A DNA stretch of 64,000 nucleotides. It comes from Lumbricus rubellus. Lineage: Eukaryota; Annelida; Clitellata; Crassiclitellata; Lumbricidae. Shown piece after piece: positions 10,771 through 21,662 of the stretch. The position numbers and the translations under genes are program-made. A model generated the notes under the pieces. It was not told the origin of the DNA. It saw only the letters and a list, made by a program, of their open reading frames with translations, and made no database searches. Numbering within the stretch: position 1 is the stretch's first letter; the number at the start of each line of letters is the position of its first letter. The stretch is taken from positions 36,207,773-36,271,772 of the forward strand of contig OX243818.1 in NCBI GenBank assembly GCA_945859605.1. Direction: 5' to 3'.

Positions 10771-11725
10771 CACTGTGTCCGGGAAAAGGGACCCATTTTG
10801 TAAATATGAAAATAAGTAGTAGGCATTCATCGATTTTTACAATTTAAACTCCATTTTAATCCTGGCAAATTTGTCTGACATTGGTGAAAATATAAAAGTT
10901 TCAGTCCCAATAATGACGTCATAATGACGTCAGTTGCATCAAAATACATTTAGCCGGCCATTCATGCATAGTTTCGGTTGGTATATTGGCTCTTGGTAAA
11001 ATGGAAATCCATTTAATAGAACCAGGAGTGAAAATAAATGCAGCTTATTAAAGGGATTGTCTGCCCTATAAAAAAAGTCGTGCCTGTTATCCGGGAATAT
11101 TTGGAACAATAGCCTACACATTTAAACAAAATGGTACTTCAGTTCACTGAGTTCGTCAATATGTGGAAATGTTGACTAATGAGACTCGGATTTCATTCCT
11201 CTTAATCTTTGGCTGCTAAACGACCGACCGCTTAAATCCCGCTGATAATAAGATTCGGAGACTGATAGAGGAGAAGGTGTAGGCTACAAGACAAGGATAA
11301 GAGACATTGAAGAACTCCGTGAGCGAATTGTTAATGTCTGCTGAGGAGGATTTTAATACGCTGGTTATCGATGCTGCTTTTGGCTATTAGCGCGACCGTT
11401 TTGAAGCTTACGTTGAGGCCAAATGTGTACGCTTCGACCACAAATTATTTCAGATATAAAAATAAAATTAAACTTACATTTATTATTGATAAATTACATA
11501 ATAAAAAATTTAAATTTTTTTGATTTTGCGCATTTATCTCTTAAATTTGACTTTTTGTGCAAATGACGTCATAATGACGTCATTATTTAAACTGGAACTT
11601 TTATATTTTTACAATTGTTAGAGAACTATGCTAGGATAAAAACGCTCTTTGAATTGTGAAAATCGATTGATATTTACTATTTATTTTCATATTTACAAAA
11701 TGGGTCTCTTTATCCGGACACAGTG
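10771..11725. mobile_element. TA-target DNA element (955 bp), ACACTGTGTCCGG type, with CRE palindromes
   Basis: Ends CACTGTGTCCGGG and CCGGACACAGTG are flanked by TA, giving a Tc1/mariner-like signature. The arms are similar for about 180 bp. Each arm carries two TGACGTCA palindromes (10911-10932 and 11561-11583), the core of a cAMP response element. No transposase frame seen. Confidence 0.75.
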
Positions 11726-12568
11726 TAGATGTAAACACTGAAAGCTCTAGAAATACCGACAAGTTATTATTACTTTGTATTAATTTTTATTCCCCAACAC
11801 TGCTATGTTTTGCACCAAACAACAAATTGATGTGTTTGCCTGAGGCACTCAGTGCCGAATTAAGGTAGTACTAAGGGTATTGCAGCACGCGGTCACGCAA
11901 TTTTCAGGGCCTGCAGCCATGAGAGCCCGCATTTTCGGAAGTAAGGAGCAAGGTTGCCAAGGATGGACCACTTAAGGATGACCGTCCGTTTTTGCCACAA
12001 ATTATGAGAAAATGATTACGCAACACGGTCGTTACATAGATTAGGTATTGATACACTAGTGGATGCAATAAAATTTTCATTTAAATAATTTGAATGACAA
12101 ATTTTAAAAATTAAAAAAGGACCATGGTCGCCAAAGATGGACCATGGGTGCCAAAAATGGACCATGCAAAAAATGTATTGCTAAAGGCGGACATACAGCT
12201 TTAATTCATCAACCATTTCTGCTCAAATGAACTTACATTGAACAGTGCATATCATGCAATTTTCAAATAAATAATATTAAGAAGAAAAAATTACTTTTTT
12301 TATTTGATTAATTTAAAATAATAAATAATAAAATAATAAAAAATTTAAACTAATAACTTTCTAATTTTTCTCACAGATTAACACCGTTCATATCACTCAT
12401 TTATCACTGTCTCCAATAATTAAAAATGCTAGCTTGTAGGATATATAGCAATTAATTGCATTAGTAATAATGAGCATCAATGATGAATGGACGGTTTTCA
12501 TGCATACCGGTATTTGCATAGTCGCCTAACATGGACCACACGTGTTTCATTTTAGGCAACTTCCACAC

Positions 12569-14179
12569 GGTATCCGGACGTTTCATCCTCGGACGATTCA
12601 TCCCCGGACGGTTCATCCCAGACGATCAATCCAGTGGACGTTTCATCCCAGGACGTTTCATCCAGCGGACGTTTCATCCCCGAACGGTTCATCCCCGGAC
12701 GATTCATCCAGTGGACGTTTCATCCCAGAACGTTTCATCCCCACGGACGGAAATTTAAGCAATTTAAGAATACTTAATCCTATAAAACATGCAATGTAAT
12801 AGATATAAAAAGTCAAGAATAAAATATCTATCATATAAGAACACACGAGCGTATACAAAAGAACACATAATCCTATAAAATATCAATCCAATAGATCCAA
12901 AAAGTCAACAAATACTTGGAATAAAATAGCTATCATAATACAAGAACACATAAAATTATAAGCCTTTATAACATGCAATTAAATATCATAAAAGAACACA
13001 TAAGCCTATAAAACATGCAATAAAATATACACTGTGTCCGGATGAAAAGTAGTACACAACTAAAAGTGTCATAACGCGGTAAAAACTTTTAGGATTTGTC
13101 TGAAATTTTTAACACAGCAACAGTGACTACATCTACACGAGATCCTAAGGCTGATTAGAAATATTCGTGAGTTTGTCAAATTTATGAGCGTTTGCGTTGG
13201 AACACCGAGAAATTGAACTTTCCAACATGGAAAACCTGAAAAGAAGTGAAATTCAGCTAAATATGGTGTTCAAATTGTCCACCTTGTTCACGGACACTCG
13301 ACCGTGGACTTAGACGCTACTGTTTGATGGTCCTGTCGATGATCACCTGGTTAAACAACTGCCAATCTTCAAACAGACGCGCCCTACGCCCTACGGTTAT
13401 CGATGTCACGAATACGCGTGAACGAAAAACGCGCTCCTCAGTACATGTACTCCGGATCAAAGTCTGGACTGCTGGACGACCACAGCTGCGGGATATGAAG
13501 CCGAGTGTCTCCAGGGACAGCTATTAGTCCACTACGTCTACGGTAGTGTGTTCGTGAACAAGGAGAACATTTTCAAGTAGGCCCTATAGCTGAATTTCAC
13601 CTCCTTTCAGGTTTTCCATGTTGGAAAGTTCAATTTTTCGGTGCTCCAACGCAAACGCTCATAAATTTGACAAACTCGCGAATATTTGCCAACGACGTTG
13701 GAATCTCGTGTACATATGGTCACTGTTGCTGTATTAAAAATTTCAGACAAATCCTAAAAGTTTTGACCGCGTTATGACACTTTTAGTTGTGTACTACTTT
13801 TCATCCGGACACAGTGTAGATAAAAAGTCAAAAAACTAGGAGTAAGATAGGAGTATATAAGAACAAATAAGCCTATAATAACAATCAATTAAATATAATA
13901 AAGGAACACATAAGACTATAAAACATGCAATTGAATAGTAAAAAAATGAATCTGGACCAATTTGGGGGTCAACTAATGTATCTTTATTCTCTATTAATCG
14001 TCCGGGGGATGAACCGTCCGGGGATGAACCGTCCACTGGATGAACCGTCCCCTGGATGAACCGTCCGGGGATGAACCGTCCGGGGGATGAAACGTCCGCT
14101 GGATGAATCGTCCGGGATGAATCGTCCGGGGATGAATCGTCTGGAGATGAATCGTCCGGGGATGAAACGTCCTAGAATC
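12569..14179. mobile_element. TU-like foldback element 1, arms built of GGACGNTTCATCCC units
   Basis: The left arm is about a dozen tandem 14-15-bp units (GGACGTTTCATCC and variants) and the right arm about a dozen in inverted orientation. Ends are GGTATCCGGAC and GTCCTAGAATC. The 9-bp sequence CTTCCACAC flanks both ends exactly (12560-12568 and 14180-14188). The unit length lets false ORFs of repeated RTFHPRT/GRFIP residues persist on both strands; these are not genes. Sea-urchin TU elements and Drosophila FB elements share this design of tandem repeats inside inverted arms. Confidence 0.85.
13030..13816. mobile_element. TA-target DNA element (787 bp), ACACTGTGTCCGG type, inside foldback 1
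   Basis: Same outer 12 bp as the element at 10771 but otherwise different arms, about 230 bp long, flanked by TA. It lies in the loop of foldback 1, so it is the younger insertion. Confidence 0.75.
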
Positions 14180-14541
14180 CTTCCACACACCCACTTCCAA
14201 CTCATGATACCTTTAGAACAATTGTGATATCAGAGTTTCTAGTAGGATATCTTGTAAAGAATTAAAAGCCTTATTTTATAAACTAATTCCAAACTTTCCA
14301 GCAGGTCCAGCCCCGATTTTATATTAATTTTACTCCCAAACTCTTATTAGATCAAGCAGTGTCAATTAACGTTTTATCTGTTTTCTCGATGGTTTTTCTG
14401 TGTCGCGGATGTCTAATTATTTCATTCAAGCTATCTTGTGTCCTGTTAGATACGACAACATCACATGACAATCTAGTTTTATTTCTTCTGGCCAATCACA
14501 GGGTGGTCCATCTTTGGCGCTGGTCCATCTTAGGCAACCTT

Positions 14542-15435
14542 CCCCCTATTGACACTTCTTAACGAGAATGATGCAACGTTACCAAATACGAATTAATCCA
14601 GTGTTTAATTTAGAATTTTAGACATTTCTGAGGTAAAAGACCCAAGGAGTGGCATCTCACCAAGGACAAATATTGAGGTATTGTCAACATGTACATATAA
14701 TGTATTATGATATTCACCCAACCCCCAGATAAAGTTGAGAGATAAGCTTATTGTTTACACGTATTTCTTAGCATATTTTAAGATATGTAATCTTTACGTC
14801 TATTTTCTAAATTGGAAGAGAAAGACTAAAAAGGTAATTGAATTTGAAAGTATGGAACTTATTAACTTTCTGAGGAAATTTTTACCGAAAAATAAACAAA
14901 TGTCATCAGAAATTATCGACAGGACAAGGTGTGTCGTCGGTTACTGCCTCAGCGGTTGCCGTCCGCCGAATTAGTCCCGCCGTCCGCCAAAAACGGCTCC
15001 ACCCGCAGAAACGTGAATCTCCAAAGGTGGGTGGACTAGATAAACACTGAATGTCGTCGTGGAAGAAATTTGCCAAAGTTCTTCCACATATTAGACTTTA
15101 TTATCACGAACTAGCCGCATGTTTATGAATTGGTTGAAATCGCAAGAATTTTTATTATTGTAGGCCTAATGTTTCATTATTGGGAAATAGGGTTATTGAA
15201 TTGTATCTAAAAAAGTTATAAATCGCCTTTCACAGTGAACACCAATAATTATTAGAGGCGCTCACAGTGCGAAAGTCCAAAGAAAAAAAGTAGTTTTAAG
15301 ATGACGAAAAGATGAGCCTCCAGTTCCAGCTAATAGCAAAGCACGACGTGTCAATGGAGAAAGCTGAATCCAAAGTGCAGAAACAATCGCGGAACAAGAA
15401 GAACAAAAGTGTAACATGCATGAGCGTCGTGGTCG
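14542..15435. other. Intron sequence, no gene recognised
   Basis: AT-rich. A short G/C patch with GTCCGCCGAATTAGTCCCGC occurs near 14960. From about 15298 a + frame opens that may belong to the CXC-protein element downstream, but it shows no recognisable domain. Confidence 0.35.
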
Positions 15436-15443
15436 AAGTCGAC

Positions 15444-15948
15444 TAGGGCTGCCAACTTTTGATTTTGCCATTCCGGGACGCTCACAGTAACTCAAAATGC
15501 TCTGTACACATACATGTATAGGCCTAACTGCATAATGTTACATAATATTATGTTGTGTAGCACTGCAATCCACTAAACATAACCTAGGCGTCACCAATAA
15601 TTGCTGCATGTAAATCGTCAAAAAACAAGTAGCGTCCATTTTTTCTTGTAAACTATCCTGAAAACAGATTGACATGACACAACGCCAGTGAGTGTCAGTG
15701 GTTTTGAAGGCTTCAGCCTAGACTAAACGCTGCCTACCATCCGATGTTCAGCCAATAATCTCAGGTCTGATAGGTCACAGAACGCAAAATCATCGTACAG
15801 CTTCTCGAGTTTTGTGTGAAAATACGAACATTTTGTTATGTGTATCTTTACAACAAATTCCGGGACAATTGGGGATCAATCCGGGACACGGGACACAAGG
15901 GCCGATTCCGGGACTGTCCCGGCGAATCCGGGACGGTTGGCAGCCCTA
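15444..15948. mobile_element. Non-autonomous hAT element (505 bp), exact 8-bp TSD
   Basis: Termini TAGGGCTGCCAAC and GTTGGCAGCCCTA; AAGTCGAC flanks both ends exactly (15436-15443, 15949-15956). CCGGGAC subterminal repeats. No coding capacity. Confidence 0.9.
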
Positions 15949-15956
15949 AAGTCGAC

Positions 15957-16476
15957 AGGCGAATGAGATCTCGCAGATATTTGGGCGCAAGACATTCAGC
16001 GACGTCACCCCAGCCTTCAGCACTTTAGCATCAACTCCCAGCTCTGTTTCTCGATGTGATTGAGCGCTTTGTGTTTCTTCTGTACGACCGTGCAAGTGGT
16101 GAGGAGAAGATGAATGAGGCAAGGAAGCAGCTGTTCGCACAGAAAGACAGACCTATGGATGGCCTTCCTCCAACTCAAGCTGCTCTGGTGGAACACACAA
16201 AGAGAGCTCAGAGCTGCCTACCAAGAAGGTCACGTTTGGGCACAGATGTTTATAGCTGCTCCTAAACTACCATGTCCTGGTCAATGGGGGTGGCTGAAAA
16301 CGATTGAAGGTGGCTGGGAAGTGAAGTGGACAACGCTTCCCGAAGCGTCTCGTGCCTGTCGTGAATTGCTCAGATGTGGCTGTGAGAAGGGATGTAGGGG
16401 ACAGTGCAAATGTGTGAAAGCTTCTCTACAGTGTACTGATCTCTGCCTCTGTAAAGGCTTATGCGATCGTGAATGA
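15957..16476 (+). pseudogene. Tesmin/TSO1-type CXC protein of a repetitive element, copy 1 (frameshifted)
   Basis: The frame ERFVFLLYDRASGEEKMNEA (from about 16056) continues in another frame from about 16210 through LPEASRACRELLRCGCEKGC to KASLQCTDLCLCKGLCDRE and a stop at 16474-16476. The cysteine pattern is that of a CXC DNA-binding motif. The frame switch coincides with an extra CAGAGCT copy near 16206-16216 that is absent from the related copy at 31385. From memory of the family, many invertebrate genomes hold multicopy proteins with this C-terminus, so it is probably carried by a transposon. N-terminal parts are missing here. Confidence 0.7.
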
Positions 16477-16689
16477 CGTTTATGATGTTGTATAATTATG
16501 TGTTCAGTCCTCTGTCTGGATAAAGGCTCCCATATGTAGACTTAAATATGTCGCAATGCACATTTACGAGAACATCAGTAATATCTTGAATTGCATATAT
16601 TCTAAAACTTGTTTATTGCCAAATGAACATGAACACAATAAGAAGTTTCAGAAATAGTATGATGCAATAAATAGCATGGTCTAGACCCC

Positions 16690-17340
16690 AAGATGACATT
16701 ATGAAATATGGCAGCTATTGAAGCCATGTGGAACATTTGCAATGGCACTGTTGGAATCCTCGCCCCAAACTATGTTTATTTAGACACCAAGATGAAAATT
16801 CTATGTGAACTGAAAGCTGAGATATTAAAAAAATCCTTTTTTAGGTCGGCCATTTTGGAAAATGGCCGCCATCGAAGCCCAGGTAAACTTTTTCCATGGC
16901 TCTGTTGGATTCCTCGCCCTTAACTATGTATATTTAGACCCCAAGATGACGATTCAAAGTGTTCTGGGAGCTGAGATATTGAAATATCCTTTTCTTAGGT
17001 CGGCCATTTTGGAAAATGGCCGCCATTGAAGACCTGGGGAACATTTGCAATGACTCTGGTGAAATGCCTGCTCTTAACTATGTATGTTTAGACACCAAGA
17101 TGACGATTCTAAGTGCACTGGAAGCTGAGATACTGAAAATCCGTATTTTGATTGGCCATTTTGGAAAATGGCCGCCATTGGGACCCTCAAGAACATTTGT
17201 AATGGCTCTGTTGGAATCCTCGGCCTTAATTATGTATGTTTAGACACCAAGATGACGGTTCTAAGCGCACTGGAAGCTGAGATAATTTAAAATCTGTAAA
17301 CCGGTCGGCCATTTTGAAAAATGGCTGCCATTGGGGCCAG
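16690..17340 (+). repeat. ~150-bp tandem repeats with CGGCCATTTT hairpin, copy 1
   Basis: Four units at a spacing of about 149-155 bp, each with the palindromic block GGCCATTTTGGAAAATGGCC followed by GCCAT and a conserved stretch TTTAGACACCAAGATGACG. The same array occurs inverted at 29880-30360 and direct at 32430-32900 in the related element. Confidence 0.85.
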
Positions 17341-17393
17341 GGGCCAAATCTGCGATGGCCCTATGGCCAAATCTTTTTCTTATGACATTTTTG

Positions 17394-18545
17394 TGGTCTT
17401 CTTCTTTACGTTCTCTGCCAAGTGGCAGGTCCAAACGTCCAATGTTTCCACTTTTCCCGCTGTTGTGCCATGTCCTTCAATTCTCTGTATCCTTCTTCCA
17501 TCATCCCGTCCAGCAGTTTTTGCCTAGGCCTTCCTCTGCACCTCTTTCCCTCCAATCTTCCTTCAATTATTTCTTTCTGCAGTGAGTCACCTCTTAGCAA
17601 ATGTCCCACCCAATTCTTTTGTCTTATCTTTATTGTGTCCAGCAGAGATCTTTTCTCTTCTACCATCATTAGTACTTCTTCATTTGAAACGTGCTTTGTC
17701 CAACTGATTTTCTCCATCTTTCTCCATACCCACATTTCAAAAGCTTTCAGCCTCTTCACATCTTCTTTTCTCATTGTCCATGTCTCTGCGCCATATAAAG
17801 TCACACTCCATATCAATGTTTTGACCATTCTTTTCTTTAGATTTCTATTTAGCCCTCCTCTAAGCAATTCTTTCCTATTTAAGAATGCCTCTTTGCCCAT
17901 TGCTATTCTCCTTCTTATCTCTTTATGACATTTGGCATCGCTTGATATTAAGCTTCCCAAATAGCAGAATTCCTTCACCTGCTCTATTTCTTCTCCACTT
18001 ATTTTTATACAAATAGTGGTTTCCTTTTCCTTACTGATCTTCATAACTTTTGTCTTTTTGATGTTTATTTTCATGTTGTATTCTTCCGAGGTCGCATTTA
18101 GTCGATCCATCATTCGTTGCAGATCCTTTTCACTTCCTGCCAGCATTGCTTGATCGTCAGCAAACCTTAAAGCTTTTACCCATTTTCCTCCTACTTTTAT
18201 TCCTTCTTCTGTACCATCAACTGCCTCTCTTATTAGCTCTTCTATGTAGATATTAAACAATAATGGTGACAATGGACACCCCTGCCTCACTCCTCTACCA
18301 ATTTGTCCCGGTTCTGAATATTCCCCCTCTACTCTGACTCTGACCTTTTGTCCCATGTACAGATTCCCAATAAGTCTCCTATCTCTCCAGTCGACCCCCA
18401 TCCTTCTCAATGCACCCATCAATTTCCTCCAATCTACTCTATCAAATGCCTTCTCGTAGTCTACAAAGCATATGCATACTTCCCTTCCATGTTCGAGACT
18501 TCTTTCTGTTAACATTCTTAAGGCACCAATGGCATCCCTAGTGGT
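17394..18545 (-). mobile_element. LINE insertion with a long RT frame (5' truncated)
   Basis: An open minus-strand frame (17406 to about 18545) encodes RT with KAFDRVDW, GVRQGCPLSPLLFNIYIEEL, the catalytic FADD box and a C-terminal GAETW...W motif region, followed by a short AAGAAGAAG tail. It begins inside the RT domain, so the endonuclease part is lost. It interrupts the CXC element: GTGGT flanks both sides, and the interrupted sequence (TATGACAT...ATGTAC) is continuous in the copy at 32880. The clade could not be decided. Confidence 0.85.
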
Positions 18546-18606
18546 ATGTACCAAATTTCATGCTTGTATCACAAAGTGCACAATTTTTGACCAGGCCGCT
18601 CTACTA
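18546..18606 (+). mobile_element. Terminal arm of CXC element copy 1 (truncated)
   Basis: TTTCATGCTTGTATCACAAA through GACCAGGCCGCT matches the arm at 32910-32955 and, inverted, 29770-29815, then similarity stops. Confidence 0.6.
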
Positions 18607-18610
18607 AGAG

Positions 18611-19250
18611 TGAGACTGACAAATTAAAGTAAGAACCTTGAGCTGGTTTCGAGCAGTAATGAGGAACCAGGGAAGGTGATCACTGCTTAGACACGAAAGA
18701 AGATAATAAAATATACTAAAGGACAGAGGATAATATAATATGCGACGAGCTTTGGAAGTCTGGTCGCAGATTATAGAGCGGTTTGCCTGGCTGGGAGGGG
18801 AAGAAACAAGCTTTGGAAGGCCAACCAAAAGAAGGTTGTGTGGTAATAAATTCGGGAGCAGACGAAGGCATGGATTAATGAGGCAAAGACAGAGGAGCAG
18901 ACAGAACATTGAATTGCTCTAAGGTGAGAGTCGAAAACACGAGTAAGGTCTACAATGCGTTCAGAGAAGGTGAGAATGAGAATGACGCTAAGGACACGGA
19001 TTCCGGAGCGAAAGGTAAAAGGCGGAAATCTCTCGGCAAGAAGGAGAAAGTAAAGTTTGAAAAGCTGTTCGCGAATGCATTCATTTATACTCTTGTAAAC
19101 AAACTCATTCGGATCTCTGCATGGGACCCGAGTGAAACTAGTCAACTATTCGAACGACTTTCAATATTATCATTCAGCGATTCAATGCCGTTGCATATCG
19201 CAGTCCTGTCGATTTGCCAGAATTCGTATGAAGCGTAGGCCTAACCGTCA
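18611..19250. other. Intron sequence with short uncharacterised ORFs
   Basis: Lysine/arginine-rich + frames (18740-18922, 18909-19238) show no recognised domain and are probably element remnants. Confidence 0.3.
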
Positions 19251-19253
19251 AAA

Positions 19254-19833
19254 TCGTAGCCAGGATTTTATTTCAGGGGGCGTTTTCCCGACTTTTACTT
19301 TTGGGCGTAATTTTTTCACGACCTTTTTTAGTCACCGCTTGCTTTTCTAACATGTTTACGTTTACGGGGGTGCACAAACAGTATTTCCCGCGATTTTCGA
19401 CTATTTTCCTCTCCAAATTACATTACACACTGATCTTACATTATGTGCGTGTAAATGCATTATTTCATTTTTACATTATTTCATTTCGGAGGCGATCAAA
19501 CACAAAAAAACACCCCTTAGCTACGGCCTTGGTAACCGTTCCAGATGCAAACAACTAACAGTCTCCAGACATTTTTTCTTCAGGTCGGGTAAAAATAAAA
19601 TGATAATAATAACTAGTTTTTTCCCCGAGGTAGTGAAGATCCCTCAGGCTATAAAATTTAATGATTAAAATTGTGTTATTGGTTCTTGTCTCCAACGTAG
19701 TGCTTATTATTTTTTTTCCGAGGTATCTCAGATCCCTCAGGATTTTAAAAAATTATCCGGAGATAGCCACACCATCATTTTAAGCTGCCACCCCACTGTC
19801 CCGCCATGAACAAATATCTGGCTACGCCACTGC
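19254..19833. mobile_element. Possible DNA element with GCGTAGCCAG ends
   Basis: CGTAGCCAGGATTTTATTTC at the left is matched, inverted, by GGCTACGCCACTG at the right, where it interrupts the RTE-like LINE frame. CCGAGGTA...GATCCCTCAG blocks inside resemble the LINE tails at 37884-38190. The target duplication is unclear. Confidence 0.35.
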
Positions 19834-20905
19834 TGCCTCAGTGTATTTCCTCCACCATCAATAATCACAAAGTTCTCATCCGTCCTTGAACACACCATGT
19901 TGGCATTTATTTTGAGGCTCTTCCTCTCCATTGTCGTCTGCCAACCAGTGAAGCTTGCTTGACCATTATGTGCCGATTCATCTACCACAATCAAGTCATC
20001 AGCATACAGCATATCCCAAGGTACCTCGCTCCTGATATTCTCCGATATCGCATTCATTAGAATGATAAACAGTAGCGGGCTCAGGCATGATCCTTGATGT
20101 ACACCAACTCGTATTTCAAATTCCACCGTGCCTCTTGCCCTGCACCTCACCGAAGTGCGTGCCCCATCATACATGGACTTTACTAGTCGCACAATCTTCT
20201 CCGTTACTCCGTTCTTTCTAAGACTCCAGTATACCACCTCCCTTGGCACTCTATCAAAGGCCTTCTCCGAATCCACAAAGGTCCAGTATCTCTTGCTGTT
20301 TCCTTCCAAGACTTTTTCCTGCATCTGCCTCAGGATGAATATTGCATCTGTTGTTCCCCTACCCTTCATGAACCCACATTGATTATCATGTATCTCAACT
20401 TGCTGTCTAAGGCGCCATTCAATTCAATCACCCTTTCATACACTTTCAATCCGATCTCCAGGAACTTGATCCCTCTGTAGCTACCGCACTCCATTGCATC
20501 TCCCTTCTGCTTGTAGATTGCTACTATTTCACTTGTTTGTTTGTTTGTATGTGCACTTGTTATAGCGCCCCTTCAAGCTCTCTCTACTCAGAGGCGCTCC
20601 CGATGCAGAGCGGACACTGCATCGGAGTTTCACGCCGAAGCGCTGAGCAATTGTGAGTGAAGGACTTGCCCAAGGTCCTTACGCGGGGAGGTGGATTCGA
20701 ACCTCGAACCTTCCGGCTCAAAGGCAACGACGCCACCACTACACCACCGCGCCCCACTTGCCTTCAGGTCATCCGGTAACAACTCATGCCTCATGAAGTC
20801 ATTCAGAATTATGTAGAGCCAGTCAATGCCATCCTGATCGAGAGCCTTGAGCATTTCAGCTGTCATTCCTGATAGTCCCGGTGCTTTGTTGTTCTTCACT
20901 CAGTT
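19834..20905 (-). pseudogene. RTE-like LINE reverse transcriptase remnant
   Basis: Reading leftward, the frame shows NNKAPGLSGMTAEMLKALDQ (RT entry), then after a SINE insertion EIVAIYKQKGDAMECGSYRG, then a frameshift near 20430, then KAFDRVPREVVYWSLRKNG, GVHQGSCLSPLLFIILMNAI and the catalytic YADD box. It is broken by the SINE and the frameshift, and cut at its 3' end near 19834. Confidence 0.8.
20536..20755 (-). mobile_element. tRNA-derived SINE with a LINE-type tail
   Basis: On the minus strand it begins GGGGCGCGGTGGTGTAGTGG (A-box-like), has GGTTCGAATCC (B box), and ends with GAGCGCCTCTGAGTAG...GCGCTATAACAAG and a CAAACAAACAAA tail. ACTTG flanks both ends. The tail matches the LINE 3' ends at 3298, 4416 and 22440. 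A second copy is at 38237. Confidence 0.85.
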
Positions 20906-21110
20906 TTTAAATGTGAGACAAGGTGCCAGCCTTGTCCCACACTGCGCCCTGTTAGCCCTGCCGCTGTTGGTCCACGACTGCTTATTCGCCAGGCGTAACC
21001 TGGTTATTTCGCAGCTAACCTCTATATCTAGAGGCCATTCCACTATCCGCCACCTGTGGACGCGTGTGGTAGCAGACAGCTCTTCCCTAGCCACAAACCG
21101 TTTTTAGCAT
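20906..21110 (-). mobile_element. Probable 5' region of the same or a related LINE
   Basis: Compact GC-richer block abutting the RT remnant (minus strand: GCCTCTAGATATAGAGGTTA, then GGCAGGGCTAACAGGGCGC). The internal ORF has no recognised domain. Assigning it as a LINE leader is inference from its position. Confidence 0.35.
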
Positions 21111-21305
21111 CTATGCTTGTAAATAGATTTTGTTTCGCTTAGACATTTAAAGTTTGCGATTACAGTTACGCCTACGTCTAGGCCTATGTATGTACATTTA
21201 ATTGTCCGTGTAAACTAACTAGTAATGTGCAGATAACCGTGATAGCGTGTGAGCTAATAATGATCTTTTTGTTAAAATTGGAGCTGATAAAAGTGTTTTT
21301 TGCAG

Positions 21306-21638
21306 ACAATATAATCGGTGGTATTGCTACGAGGCCTTCAAACGCTTTTCCTCTCTCAGAGCAATACGCTCCTATAATTTTCAATTGCACCACTGCAACA
21401 AAGTATCTTCCCTGGTGGAGTTTCAGCGATACAAGTTCAACAAATTACACAATAACAGACTCGACTTGCGGAATAATCACTTCACAAGCAAGCTCCTGGC
21501 TTGTGACAGAAACTTTAGGACCAGGATCATGCAATCTGATCGTTACTGAACGCGGATATAAATTACATCGTCGGGCAGGCAGTTTGGTTTGCACAGACTC
21601 AACTTTGTCATCGGCAAGAGTAATCATATTGCCAATCG
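21306..21638 (+). CDS. CUB-Ig receptor: exon for Ig-like domain 1
   Basis: Acceptor TTTTTTGCAG ends at 21305 and donor GTAAGT begins at 21639; phase 1 on both sides. The 111 encoded residues hold an Ig fold signature: YAPIIFNCTT (first cysteine), PWWSF (core tryptophan), and AGSLVCTDST (second cysteine), with an extra cysteine pair in between. Sequons NCT and NYT are present. A foldback element inserted only 25 bp beyond the donor without damaging it. Confidence 0.8.
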
Positions 21639-21662
21639 GTAAGTACCTCATCCCTTTACAAG

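Larger units (their letters stand above)
11950..14541. mobile_element. DNA element with AAGGTTGCCNAAGATGGACCA termini
   Basis: The left end AAGGTTGCCAAGGATGGACC and the inverted right end match apart from a few bases. Further copies of GCCAAAGATGGACCAT follow subterminally. No clear target duplication is visible. It encloses the foldback at 12569-14179. Confidence 0.5.

Noticed and set aside
12531..12799. Two overlapping + ORFs of repeated RTFHPRT / GRFIPGRFIP residues (and mirror ORFs at 13836-14205)
   Set aside because: They are translations of 15-bp minisatellite units in the arms of a foldback element; the unit length is a multiple of three, so frames stay open in several phases and on both strands.
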